DNA of 64,000 nucleotides from Tsukamurella sp. 1534 (GTDB lineage Bacteria; Actinomycetota; Actinomycetes; Mycobacteriales; Mycobacteriaceae). Of the stretch, positions 18,239-26,725 are shown in pieces (within the stretch, counting starts at the first letter, position 1; each line of letters starts with the position of its first letter). Location: positions 128,617 through 192,616 of the forward strand of contig NZ_HE997628.1 in NCBI RefSeq assembly GCF_000312385.1, written 5' to 3'. Both the position numbers and the translations under genes were made by a program. The notes under the pieces were generated by a model. It saw only the letters and a program-made list of their open reading frames with translations, made no database searches and was not told the DNA's origin.

Positions 18239-19249
18239 ATGAAGAAGACCGAGCGACGATTCCGGGGTGCGATGGCTGCGGCCGCCGCAGGCACCGCGGT
18301 CGTGCTGGCAGTGGCGGGATGCTCGAACACCGGTGGGGCGCCCCGGGACACCGGGGAGGGCGCCGGCGTGGGGTCCGCGGGGACCAAGAAGCTCACGATC
18401 GCGATGATCACCCACCAGCAGCCGGGCGACACCTTCTGGGACCTGATCCGCAAGGGCGCTGAGATGGCGGCGAAGAAGGACAACGTCACGCTCCGCTACT
18501 CGAACGATCCGCAGGCGCCGAACCAGGCCAACCTGGTGCAGACCGCGATCGACTCGAAGGTCGACGGCATCGCGCTGACGCTGGCCACGCCGAGCGCGAT
18601 GGCCCCGGCGGTGGCCGCCGCGCAGCGCGCCGGGATCCCGGTCGCCGCGTTCAACGCCGGCTTCAACGAATACCAGGGCATGGGGATCACGCAGTACTTC
18701 GGCCAGGACGAGACGACCGCGGGCACCGCCGTCGGCGAGCGCCTCATGAAGGAGGGCGCCAAGAAGGCCGTCTGCATCATCCAGCAGCAGGGGCAGGTGC
18801 AGCTCGAATCGCGGTGCGCCGGAGTCAAGGCCGGATTCACGGGCGGCACCGTGGAGAACCTCAACGTCAACGGCGAGGACATGTCCGACGTGCAGTCCAA
18901 GGTGACCGCGAAGCTGCAGCAGGACCCGAGCATCGACCGGGTGGTCGCGCTCGGCGCGCCGTACGCGCTGGGCGCGGTCAAGGCGCGGGCAGGCACCTCC
19001 AGCAAGGCGGCGGTCGTCTCGTTCGACACGAACGCCGCGATGATCGACGCGATCAAGTCCGGCGACGTGGCGTGGGCCGTCGACCAGCAGCCCTACCTCC
19101 AGGGCTACCTCGCCATCGACTCCCTGTGGCTGTACCTCACCAATCGCAACGTGATCGGCGGAGGCCAGGCGGTCTCCACCGGCCCGGCGTTCATCGACAA
19201 GTCGAACGTGGACGCCGTCGCCGAGCTCGCGAAGGCGGGGACCCGCTGA
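18239..19249 (+). CDS. Sugar ABC transporter, substrate-binding lipoprotein
   Basis: A 336-residue cluster-B periplasmic binding protein (Peripla_BP_4 type). The signal peptide has MKKTERR, a hydrophobic stretch at about 12-26 and the lipobox VAGC, so Cys28 should be lipidated and the protein anchored outside the membrane. The mature part has TIAMITHQQPGDTFWDLIRKGAEMAA and later GVGS-type hinge segments typical of ribose/inositol/xylose binders. The start has GAAGGG 8 nt upstream. Its stop overlaps the permease start (TGATG). The ligand is unknown; the flanking dehydrogenases point to a cyclitol or unusual sugar. Confidence 0.88.
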   Translation: MKKTERRFRGAMAAAAAGTAVVLAVAGCSNTGGAPRDTGEGAGVGSAGTKKLTIAMITHQQPGDTFWDLIRKGAEMAAKKDNVTLRYSNDPQAPNQANLVQTAIDSKVDGIALTLATPSAMAPAVAAAQRAGIPVAAFNAGFNEYQGMGITQYFGQDETTAGTAVGERLMKEGAKKAVCIIQQQGQVQLESRCAGVKAGFTGGTVENLNVNGEDMSDVQSKVTAKLQQDPSIDRVVALGAPYALGAVKARAGTSSKAAVVSFDTNAAMIDAIKSGDVAWAVDQQPYLQGYLAIDSLWLYLTNRNVIGGGQAVSTGPAFIDKSNVDAVAELAKAGTR

Positions 19250-20307
19250 TGAGCACCGACGAGGCGCTGGACCTCTCCACGCACAAGCCCGTCACGGACG
19301 AGCGGGTGAAGGCTCAGAAGCCGATGCAGCGCTTGATCATCCGGCCCGAGGTGGGCGCTCTGATCGGCGCGATCGTGATCTTCGCCTTCTTCCTCGTGGT
19401 GGCGCCGCCGTTCCGCACCCCCGAGGCGTTCGCCACGGTGCTCTACGCCAGCTCCACGATCGGCATCATGTCCTGCGGCGTCGCCGTCCTCATGATCGGT
19501 GGCGAGTTCGACCTGTCGACCGGTGTCGCGGTGACCTTCGCGTCGCTCTCCGCGTCGATGCTCGCCTACAACCTCCACCTGAACACCTGGGTGGGTTCGC
19601 TACTGGCGCTGGGGCTCTCCCTCGCGGTCGGGGTGTTCAACGGGTACATGGTGATGCGCACCAGGATCCCGAGTTTCCTCATCACCCTGTCCACGTTCCT
19701 CATGATCACGGGCATCAATCTCGCGGTCACCAAGCTCGTCACGGGGCAGGTGGCGACCCCGTCGATCGCCGACATGCAGGGCTTCGAATCCGCCCGGGCG
19801 ACCTTCGCATCGACGATCAGCCTCTTCGGCATCAACGTCAAGGTGACGGTGTTCTGGTGGCTGCTGTTCACGGTGGTCGCGACCTACGTCCTCACCCGCA
19901 GTCGGGTCGGCAACTGGATCTTCGCCGTCGGTGGCAACCAGGACTCGGCCCGCGCGGTCGGCGTGCCGGTCACCAAGGTCAAGATCGGCATGTTCATGTT
20001 CGTCGGCTTCTGCGCGTGGTTCGTGGGCCAGCACCTGCTGTACGCCTTCGACACCGTGCAGTCGGGCCAGGGCGTGGGCAACGAGTTCCTGTACATCATC
20101 GGCGCGGTGATCGGCGGATGCCTGCTCACCGGCGGGTACGGTACCGCCGTCGGTGCGGCGATCGGCGCCTTCATCTTCGGCATGGTCAACCAGGGGATCG
20201 TCTACGCCGGTTGGGATCCCGATTGGTTCAAGTTCTTCCTCGGCGTGATGCTGCTGTTCGCGGTCATCGCCAACAATTCCTTCCGCAACTTCGCAGCGAA
20301 GAGGTGA
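19249..20307 (+). CDS. Sugar ABC transporter, permease (RbsC-like)
   Basis: A 352-residue inner-membrane permease of the BPD_transp_2 (RbsC/XylH/IatP) family with about 9-10 hydrophobic segments from residue 35 onward. Family markers are VLMIGGEFDLSTGV (about 80-93), VGVFNGYMVMRTRIPSFLITL, FAVGGNQDSARAVGVPV (the coupling region that meets the ATPase) and GAVIGGCLLTGGYGTAVGA. It overlaps the binding-protein gene by one base and is followed 5 bp later by the ATPase gene, so the three form one operon. Confidence 0.92.
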   Translation: MSTDEALDLSTHKPVTDERVKAQKPMQRLIIRPEVGALIGAIVIFAFFLVVAPPFRTPEAFATVLYASSTIGIMSCGVAVLMIGGEFDLSTGVAVTFASLSASMLAYNLHLNTWVGSLLALGLSLAVGVFNGYMVMRTRIPSFLITLSTFLMITGINLAVTKLVTGQVATPSIADMQGFESARATFASTISLFGINVKVTVFWWLLFTVVATYVLTRSRVGNWIFAVGGNQDSARAVGVPVTKVKIGMFMFVGFCAWFVGQHLLYAFDTVQSGQGVGNEFLYIIGAVIGGCLLTGGYGTAVGAAIGAFIFGMVNQGIVYAGWDPDWFKFFLGVMLLFAVIANNSFRNFAAKR

Positions 20308-20312
20308 CCGAC

Positions 20313-21191
20313 ATGACCAGCGACGACGACGCCACCGCCGCCCCCGATCACGCAACTCCCGAGGCCGCCGCCCCCGACGCTGTGACGCCGGATTCCTCCG
20401 CCGATCCCACACCGGAGGACGGCGTCGCCGCACCCCTCATCGAGCTGCGCGACGTGGGCAAGCAGTACGGGAACATCCTCGCGCTCAAGGGGATCGACCT
20501 GCGGGTGCACGCCGGTGAGGTCACCTGCGTGCTCGGCGACAACGGCGCGGGCAAGTCCACCCTGATCAAGATCATGGCCGGACTGCACCAGCAGTCCGAC
20601 GGGGAGCTGCTCATCGACGGCGCCGAGACCCGGCTGGAGTCCCCCAAGGACGCCCTCAAGAAGGGCATCGCCACCGTGTACCAGGACCTCGCCGTCGTGG
20701 GACTGATGCCGGTGTGGCGCAACTTCTTCCTCGGCCAGGAGAGGCGGACCGGCCTGCTGCGATCGCTCGACGTGCAGACGATGCGCGCGACGACGAAGGA
20801 GGAGCTGTTCAAGATGGGCATCGACCTGCCCGACGTGGACGCTCCGATCAGCTCGCTCTCCGGCGGCCAGCGGCAGTGCGTCGCGATCGCCCGCGCCATC
20901 TACTTCGGCGCCCGGGTACTCATCCTCGACGAGCCCACCGCCGCGCTCGGCGTCAAACAGTCGGGCATGGTGTTGCGCTACATCACCGCCGCCAAGGAGC
21001 AGGGCTTCGGCGTCGTGTTCATCACCCACAACCCGCACCACGCGTACATGGTGGGTGACCATTTCGTGCTGCTCAACCGGGGCAGGCAGAAGATGGACTG
21101 CACGTACGACGAGATCTCGCTCGAGGACCTCACGCAGCAGATGGCGGGCGGCGACGAGCTCGAGACCCTCAGCCACGAGCTCCGCAAGTGA
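20313..21191 (+). CDS. Sugar ABC transporter, single-domain ATPase
   Basis: A 292-residue ATPase with an unusual Ala/Pro/Asp-rich N-terminal extension of about 40 residues. Walker A GDNGAGKST is at 75-83, Q-loop near VYQD (122-125), signature LSGGQRQ at 182-188, Walker B RVLILDEP at 201-208 and the switch His in FITHN. RbsA/MglA partners of RbsC-type permeases normally carry two ATPase domains (~500 residues); this one has a single domain, like the FrcA type, and would act as a homodimer. It ends 20 bp before the converging LacI 2 gene. Confidence 0.92.
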   Translation: MTSDDDATAAPDHATPEAAAPDAVTPDSSADPTPEDGVAAPLIELRDVGKQYGNILALKGIDLRVHAGEVTCVLGDNGAGKSTLIKIMAGLHQQSDGELLIDGAETRLESPKDALKKGIATVYQDLAVVGLMPVWRNFFLGQERRTGLLRSLDVQTMRATTKEELFKMGIDLPDVDAPISSLSGGQRQCVAIARAIYFGARVLILDEPTAALGVKQSGMVLRYITAAKEQGFGVVFITHNPHHAYMVGDHFVLLNRGRQKMDCTYDEISLEDLTQQMAGGDELETLSHELRK

Positions 21192-21211
21192 ACCCCGGCC
21201 GGCCGCTCCCG

Positions 21212-22240
21212 TCAGGGGGCGGTCGGCGCGGGCCCGGTCGTGCCGCGGACCACCAGTTCCGGATCGAGTTCGACGATGCCCCGCAGCGCACCGTCCGGCG
21301 GGTCCGTGCGGAGCCGGTCCCGGACGATCCGCAGGGCCGCCTCGGCGATGGCCGCGGGGTCCTGGCGCACCGTGGTGAGATCGACGTGCGCGAGGCGCGC
21401 GATGCGGCTGTCGTCGTACCCGGTCACGCTGACCCTTCCGGGCACGTCCACGCCCGCCTCGCGCAACCCGATCAGCAGTCCCACCGCCGCCTGGTCGTTC
21501 ACCGCCATCACCGCCGTGGGCAGGGGGGCTCCGGTCGCGAGCAGGGACCGTGCGGCCTCGGTCCCCGCGGCCTCGGTGTTGTCCCCGCGCACGATCACCG
21601 GGACGAGTCCGCGGCGCGCCATGGCCTCCTCGAAGCCGGCACGCCGCTCCGCGGCGCCCGACGAGGCGCCGCCGTCCACGTGCACGATGCGGCGATGGCC
21701 ACGGTCGGCGAGGTGATCCACCAGGAGGGCGAATCCCCTGCGGTCGTCTGTGAACACGGCGTCGGGACCGGGGGCCTCGGGACGGCCGATCCCGATCACC
21801 GGCATCTCGGCGGGCACGCCCTCCGGCGGCTCCGTCGCGCCGATGAGGAGAAGGGCCTCGCACCGCGACGCGACGAGGGCGTCCACCGCGCGCCGCTCGT
21901 CGCGGGTGGGGACGACGGCGCTGAGCACCAGGTCGTACCCCGCGGCCTCGGCGGCGGGGTAGAGGCGTTCGACGACGTCGGCGTGGAAGGGCGCGTCGGT
22001 GCGGAAGGTCACCCCGATCAGTCCGCTCGACTTGCGGCGCAACGACTGCGCCGCGCTGTCCGGCCGGTAGCCGAGCTCCTCGGCGGCGGCGCGGACCCGC
22101 TCCCGCGAGGTTGCGCTGGGCCCGGGTGCGTCACGGATCACGAGCGAGGCGGTGGCGCGGGAGACTCCCGCCGCGCGCGCCACGTCCACCAGGGTGGGGC
22201 GCCGGGGCGCCCCGGCTGTCGAGTCGGGCATCGGATCCAT
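21212..22240 (-). CDS. LacI-family transcriptional regulator 2
   Basis: A 342-residue LacI-type regulator. Helix-turn-helix TLVDVARAAGVSRATASLVI lies at residues 16-35, hinge region at PDSAAQSLRRKSSGLIG, then a sugar-binding core with AVMAVNDQAAVGLLIGL and VTGYDDSRIA. It is divergent from the six-gene dehydrogenase operon that begins at 22379. The perfect palindrome at 22291-22308 between the two starts is the likely operator. ATG 22240 is used; ATG 22231 is an alternative. Effector unknown. Confidence 0.88.
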   Translation of the reverse strand: MDPMPDSTAGAPRRPTLVDVARAAGVSRATASLVIRDAPGPSATSRERVRAAAEELGYRPDSAAQSLRRKSSGLIGVTFRTDAPFHADVVERLYPAAEAAGYDLVLSAVVPTRDERRAVDALVASRCEALLLIGATEPPEGVPAEMPVIGIGRPEAPGPDAVFTDDRRGFALLVDHLADRGHRRIVHVDGGASSGAAERRAGFEEAMARRGLVPVIVRGDNTEAAGTEAARSLLATGAPLPTAVMAVNDQAAVGLLIGLREAGVDVPGRVSVTGYDDSRIARLAHVDLTTVRQDPAAIAEAALRIVRDRLRTDPPDGALRGIVELDPELVVRGTTGPAPTAP

Positions 22241-22290
22241 CGCTTCCGCTTGACGGGGACGTGTCCTGCGTCACATACTCTAACCGTAGA

Positions 22291-22308
22291 ACTTAGAACG
22301 TTCTAAGT
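22291..22308. promoter_or_regulatory. LacI-type operator palindrome
   Basis: ACTTAGAACGTTCTAAGT is an 18-bp perfect palindrome with the central CG step of LacI-family sites. It lies 51 bp upstream of the LacI 2 start and 71 bp upstream of the dehydrogenase operon at 22379, so it can control both. It differs from the palindrome at 17052, so the two LacI proteins should have separate specificities. Confidence 0.82.
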
Positions 22309-22378
22309 CGGCCCGGAACTCCTCGGGGAGATCCGGTCGGCGCGTCTCCCGTCCGTCGGATACAGGAACGGAAAACCC

Positions 22379-23536
22379 ATGCGAACAACACTTCTCGAGC
22401 GCCACGGGCGCCGCCTGCGGGTCGCGATGGTGGGCGGTGGGATCGGCAGCTTCATCGGCGAGACGCACGCGATCGCGCTGCGCGCCGACGGGCTGTGGGA
22501 TCTCGTCGCGGGTTCGTTCTCCCGGACCCCGGAGACCAACGCCGCCACGGGCCGGGCGTGGCTGGTCCCGCCGGACCGCGTCTACGCGGACCACCGCGCA
22601 CTCATCGCGGGGGAGACCGGACGCCCGGACCGGGTGGACGCGGTCGTCGTCGCGACCAGACCGTCGAGCCACGCGGACATCGCGTGCGATCTGCTCGGCG
22701 CGGGCTTCCACGTCATCTGCGAGAAGCCGCTCACCGATTCGGTTCCCGCGGCGCGCCGCGTGGCCGCAGCCGTCGCCGCGTCCGGGTGCCGGCTGATGCT
22801 CACCCACTGCTACAGCGGCTACCCGATGGTCCGGCAGGCTCGGGAGATGGTTGCGCGCGGCGATCTCGGCCGCGTCACGATGGTCGAGAGCCGGTTCGCG
22901 GGTGGGATGTACGCCGCGAGCACCCCGGAGGGGGCGTGGCGGGTGGACGGCACCGAGGGCGGCGTCACCGCCCTCATCGCGGATCTCGGGACCCACGCCC
23001 TGCACCTCGCCGAGTTCGTGTGCGGCGCGCCGGTCACCGCGGTCCGCGCGGATCTCGCGCGCATCGATCCCGCGCACGTCGCGTTCGACAACGCCTACCT
23101 CGACCTCGCGTTCGAGGGCGGCGCGGTCGGCCGGTGCTGGAGCACCTCGCAGGCCGCGGGCGCGACGCACGGCCTGGCGATCACGGTCCACGGCGACCGC
23201 GGATCCCTCTCCTGGGACCACGACAGCGCGGAGACCCTGTGGTGGAGGTCCGACGGTGAGCCCGCCCGGCTGCTCACCAAGGCCGGTCCCGGAGCCACCC
23301 CGTCCGCGACGGCGGCATCCCGCTTCACCGCGGGCCACCCCGACGGCTACGCCCTGGCCTTCGCGAATCTCTACCGGGACTTCGCACACGCCCTGCTGGC
23401 CGAGGCGCTCGGCGAGGATCCGGAGCCCTTCCTCGCCGACGTGCCGGACGCCGCCGCCGGGGTGCGCACGCTCGCGGTCGTGAACGCCGCCGTCGCGGCG
23501 CACGAATCCGGCGGCGCCGTGACCGTCGACGCCTGA
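22379..23536 (+). CDS. Gfo/Idh/MocA-family dehydrogenase C
   Basis: A 385-residue oxidoreductase. The dinucleotide loop GGGIGSFIGETH starts at residue 19 and EKP is at 115-117 (Lys116). The loop differs from the classical GxGxxG by the extra spacing seen in some members that bind NADP or hold the cofactor tightly. The C-terminal half has ALIADLGTHALHLAEFV. First gene of a six-gene operon (22379-28727) that contains five Gfo/Idh enzymes and one TIM-barrel isomerase. Controlled most likely by LacI 2. Substrate unknown. Confidence 0.85.
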   Translation: MRTTLLERHGRRLRVAMVGGGIGSFIGETHAIALRADGLWDLVAGSFSRTPETNAATGRAWLVPPDRVYADHRALIAGETGRPDRVDAVVVATRPSSHADIACDLLGAGFHVICEKPLTDSVPAARRVAAAVAASGCRLMLTHCYSGYPMVRQAREMVARGDLGRVTMVESRFAGGMYAASTPEGAWRVDGTEGGVTALIADLGTHALHLAEFVCGAPVTAVRADLARIDPAHVAFDNAYLDLAFEGGAVGRCWSTSQAAGATHGLAITVHGDRGSLSWDHDSAETLWWRSDGEPARLLTKAGPGATPSATAASRFTAGHPDGYALAFANLYRDFAHALLAEALGEDPEPFLADVPDAAAGVRTLAVVNAAVAAHESGGAVTVDA

Positions 23537-23561
23537 CCGAGCCCGTACCAGGAGGATTCCC

Positions 23562-24566
23562 GTGCAACGCATCGCGCTCATCGGCGCCGGATTCATGGGC
23601 GGGCAGCACGCCGCCAACCTCGCGGCGCACCCCGACGTCGACCTCGTGGCGGTGTGTGACGCCGACCCTCGCCGCGCGGACGCCGTCGCCGGCCGGTACG
23701 GCGCGCGGGCGACGACCGACGCCGCCGAGGTGGTCGCCGCCGCCCGGGTGGACGCCGTGCTCGTCGCCTCGCCGACCGACACGCACGCCGCGCACCTGCG
23801 CCGCGCCGCGGACGCCGGCGTCGCCGTGCTCTGCGAGAAGCCGATCGACCCGTCGCTCGACACCGCCGTCGACGCGGCGCGGTACGCGGCCGCCCGGAAC
23901 GCTCGCGTCATGATCGGCTTCAATCGGCGCTTCGACCGTGACCACGCGGAGCTCAAGGCGATCGTCGACGGCGGGGAGATCGGCGACGTCAGCCTGATGC
24001 AGCTCACCTCCCGCGGCCCGTCCGTCCCGCCGCTCGAGTACATCGCCGTCTCCGGTGGGCAGATGCGCGACCAGGCCGTGCACTTCTTCGACCTGGCGCG
24101 GTGGATCGCCGGTGCCGAGCCCACCGAGGTGTTCGCCGCGGGCAGCGCGCTCGCCGACCCGCGCATCGCCGACCACGGTGACGTCGACACGTCCGCGATC
24201 ACCCTCCGGCTGGAGACCGGCGCGCTCGTCCAGGTCGACTGCGCCCGCCGCACCGGGTACGGCTACGACGAGCGGGTGGAGGTTCTCGGCTCACACGGCA
24301 TGGCCGAGTCCGGGCGGCATCGCACGTCCACCGTCGTGCGCTACGTCGACGGTGCGGGCCGCACCGCGGGGATGCACGCCGGCTGGCTCGAGCGGGTACT
24401 GCCCACGTACGCCGCGGAGCTCGATCACTTCGTCCGCGGCCTCGAGACGGAAGAGCCTTTCGGGCCCGGCCTGATCGACGGGCTGCGCGCCCAGGCGATC
24501 GCCGAGGCGGCGACCCGATCCCTCGCGAGCGGCCGCAGCGAACCGGTCGACCGCATCGACCCCTGA
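23562..24566 (+). CDS. Gfo/Idh/MocA-family dehydrogenase D (inositol 2-dehydrogenase-like)
   Basis: A 334-residue NAD-dependent oxidoreductase. GAGFMG lies at residues 8-13, EKP at 92-94 and IGFNRRFDRDHAELK follows, which with the EYIAVSGG segment is typical of IolG-type inositol 2-dehydrogenases. In the usual IHDxDxxRW substrate motif the family Asp after His is replaced: here HFFDLARW. The GTG start has GGAGG 7 nt upstream. It lies 25 bp after dehydrogenase C. It may oxidise an inositol isomer or derivative to the keto form; the exact stereochemistry cannot be read from sequence. Confidence 0.83.
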   Translation: MQRIALIGAGFMGGQHAANLAAHPDVDLVAVCDADPRRADAVAGRYGARATTDAAEVVAAARVDAVLVASPTDTHAAHLRRAADAGVAVLCEKPIDPSLDTAVDAARYAAARNARVMIGFNRRFDRDHAELKAIVDGGEIGDVSLMQLTSRGPSVPPLEYIAVSGGQMRDQAVHFFDLARWIAGAEPTEVFAAGSALADPRIADHGDVDTSAITLRLETGALVQVDCARRTGYGYDERVEVLGSHGMAESGRHRTSTVVRYVDGAGRTAGMHAGWLERVLPTYAAELDHFVRGLETEEPFGPGLIDGLRAQAIAEAATRSLASGRSEPVDRIDP

Positions 24567-24591
24567 ACTCCGACCGGAAACGAAGGACGAC

Positions 24592-25773
24592 ATGACAGAA
24601 CCTCTCCGAGTGGCGCTCGTCGGCTGCGGCAACATCGCCCTGGGACATCACATCCCGGCGTATCTCGCCGTCCCCGAACGATTCCGCATCGTCGGGATCG
24701 CCGATCCGACACCCGAGCGCCTCGAACTCGGGCGCGCCGCGGCTGGCCTCGCCGCGGACCAGGTGCACGCCGACGTCGCGGAGCTGTTGGCGCGTGCCGA
24801 CGTCGACGCCGTGGACGTCTGCACACCGCAGCACCTGCATCGGGACGTGGCCGTCGCCGCCGCCCGGGCGGGAAAGCACGTCCTGTGCGAGAAGCCGATC
24901 GCGGCGGTCCCCGCCGACGCGGAGGCGATGCGCGCCGCCGCCGCAGAGGCTGGCACGGTGCTCGCCGTGGTGGCGAACTACCTGTTCTTCCCGGAGATGG
25001 TCGTGCTGCGCCGGATCATCGAATCCGGTGAGCTCGGCGAGATCCGGACGGTGCGCGTGGACATGCTGGGCGTCCACGACCTGCCCGGCGCCGCCGGTTA
25101 CAAGCCGGCCTGGCGGCACGATCCCGCCCAGTCCGGCGGCGGAGTCCTCGTGGACATGCTGCACGGCGTCTACCTGGCCGAGTCGCTGCTCGGCGAGCGC
25201 GCGCGCCAGGTCTCGGCGTTCGTGGACAGCGGCACCGACGGCGACGCCGTCGAGGGACTCGCCCTGTGCCGGCTGGAGGCGGAGCGCCGGGTGGCCCTGG
25301 TGAACATCGGCTGGGGCGTGGGACCCGGCGGCGTGATCGTGCACGGCGAGAGCGGCAGAGCGGTCGCTCAGTACCGGGACAACGGAACGATGCCGTGGGC
25401 TCCGTTCGAGTCGCTCACCGTCACCACCGAGCACGGGACGCGCACCGTCGATCTGCCGGCCGGCCCGGAACTGGAGCCGCTCGTCCTCGCCTCCATGCGC
25501 GACACCGTCGTCGATTTCGCCGACGCGGTCCGGGACGGTCGCGCGCCCGCGGCCGACGCCGCCGCGGCCCTGCACATCCTCGAGGTCACCGTGGCGGCCT
25601 ACGCCTCCGGCGCCCTGGGGAGGACCGTGCCCCTGCCGTTCCCCGAGGACGGCGCCCTGTTCCGGCGCGGCGCCGTCGGGCTCACGGAGCTCGACGTGCC
25701 GGAGGCCGCGCTCGTGCGCCGCCGCGGACTGTTCGGCCTCGGCCCCTCGCCGGCGATCGCGGGAGGGGCCTGA
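24592..25773 (+). CDS. Gfo/Idh/MocA-family dehydrogenase E
   Basis: A 393-residue oxidoreductase with GCGNIALGHH at residues 11-20 and EKP at 100-102 (Lys101). The substrate domain has GGGVLVDMLHGVYLAESLLG, where the usual His-rich helix is changed. The C-terminus carries about 40 extra residues with RRGLFGL. Separated by 25 bp from the gene before and by 1 bp from the TIM-barrel gene after, so it is tightly cotranscribed. Probably a 3-keto-sugar or cyclitol dehydrogenase; not resolved further. Confidence 0.83.
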   Translation: MTEPLRVALVGCGNIALGHHIPAYLAVPERFRIVGIADPTPERLELGRAAAGLAADQVHADVAELLARADVDAVDVCTPQHLHRDVAVAAARAGKHVLCEKPIAAVPADAEAMRAAAAEAGTVLAVVANYLFFPEMVVLRRIIESGELGEIRTVRVDMLGVHDLPGAAGYKPAWRHDPAQSGGGVLVDMLHGVYLAESLLGERARQVSAFVDSGTDGDAVEGLALCRLEAERRVALVNIGWGVGPGGVIVHGESGRAVAQYRDNGTMPWAPFESLTVTTEHGTRTVDLPAGPELEPLVLASMRDTVVDFADAVRDGRAPAADAAAALHILEVTVAAYASGALGRTVPLPFPEDGALFRRGAVGLTELDVPEAALVRRRGLFGLGPSPAIAGGA

Positions 25774-25774
25774 C

Positions 25775-26725
25775 ATGCAGATCGGACTCCTCACCGACAG
25801 CCTCTCCGAGATGACCCGCGCGGAGGCGCTGGACACCGCGGCCGACCTGGGTGTCGCCACGGTGGAGATCGGCGTCGGCGGCGCGCACGGCGGATGGTCG
25901 CCCGCGCCGCACGCCGACCTCGCCCGGCTTCTCGGGGACGCCGGCGAGCGCACCGCGCTCGCGCGGGACGTGGCCGAGCGAGGCCTGCGGCTGGAGGCGA
26001 TCAACGCCGCCGGTAATCCGCTCCACCCCGTGCACGGGGACCGCGACGCCGCCGTGCTCCGCGGTGCCCTCCGGATCGCCGAGGAGATGGGCGTCGAGAC
26101 CGTGGTCGCCATGTCCGGCCTGCCGGGGTACCCCGGAGACCGCGTACCCGCGTGGATCACCACCGTCTGGCCGCCGGAGAACCTGGAACTGCTGGAGTAC
26201 CAATGGGAGCGGGCCCTCGCCTGGTGGGGGCCGGTGGCGGAGGAGGCCCGCGCGCGGGGCGTGCGGATCGCCGTCGAGATGCACGCGAACCAGCTCGTCT
26301 ACAGCGTGCCCGGCCTGCTGCGGCTCCGCGACGCAGTCGGCGACGTGATCGGGGCGAACTTCGACCCCAGCCACCTCATGTGGATGGGGGCCGACCCCCT
26401 TGCGGCGATCGACGCCCTGACCGGGTGCATCCATCACGTGCACGCCAAGGACACCCGCATCGAGGACCGCGTCGCGGTGCGCTCGCGGCTGGAGACGATC
26501 GACAACCCGCGCACCGGCGAGCGGGCGTGGAACTACGTCGCCGTCGGCACCGGGCACCCGGGCGGCGTCGACTTCTGGGTACGTTTCGTCGCCGCCCTGC
26601 GCCGGGCGGGGTACGACGGTCCGCTGTCCATCGAGAACGAGGACTACACGCTGGGACAGCGTGACTCCGTCGCCCTGGCGGTCGAGACGTTGCGCTCCGC
26701 GCGGGAACTGGAGGAGGTCCGTTGA
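25775..26725 (+). CDS. Sugar phosphate isomerase/epimerase-type TIM barrel B
   Basis: A 316-residue xylose-isomerase-like TIM barrel. It begins MQIGLLTDSLSEM, with metal-ligand candidates in RIAVEMHANQLVY, IGANFDPSHLMWMG and HHVHAKDTRI, and a C-terminal SIENEDYT. It resembles the TIM barrel at 14746-15756 and the IolE/IolI group. It lies in the middle of the dehydrogenase operon, starting 1 bp after one Gfo/Idh gene and overlapping the next one's TTG start. Expected to isomerise or epimerise the keto product made by its neighbours. Confidence 0.83.
   Translation: MQIGLLTDSLSEMTRAEALDTAADLGVATVEIGVGGAHGGWSPAPHADLARLLGDAGERTALARDVAERGLRLEAINAAGNPLHPVHGDRDAAVLRGALRIAEEMGVETVVAMSGLPGYPGDRVPAWITTVWPPENLELLEYQWERALAWWGPVAEEARARGVRIAVEMHANQLVYSVPGLLRLRDAVGDVIGANFDPSHLMWMGADPLAAIDALTGCIHHVHAKDTRIEDRVAVRSRLETIDNPRTGERAWNYVAVGTGHPGGVDFWVRFVAALRRAGYDGPLSIENEDYTLGQRDSVALAVETLRSARELEEVR

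Noticed and set aside
21192..21235. Hairpin between the ABC ATPase and LacI 2
   Set aside because: Imperfect GC-rich pairing of the kind expected by chance at this composition; no T-tract.
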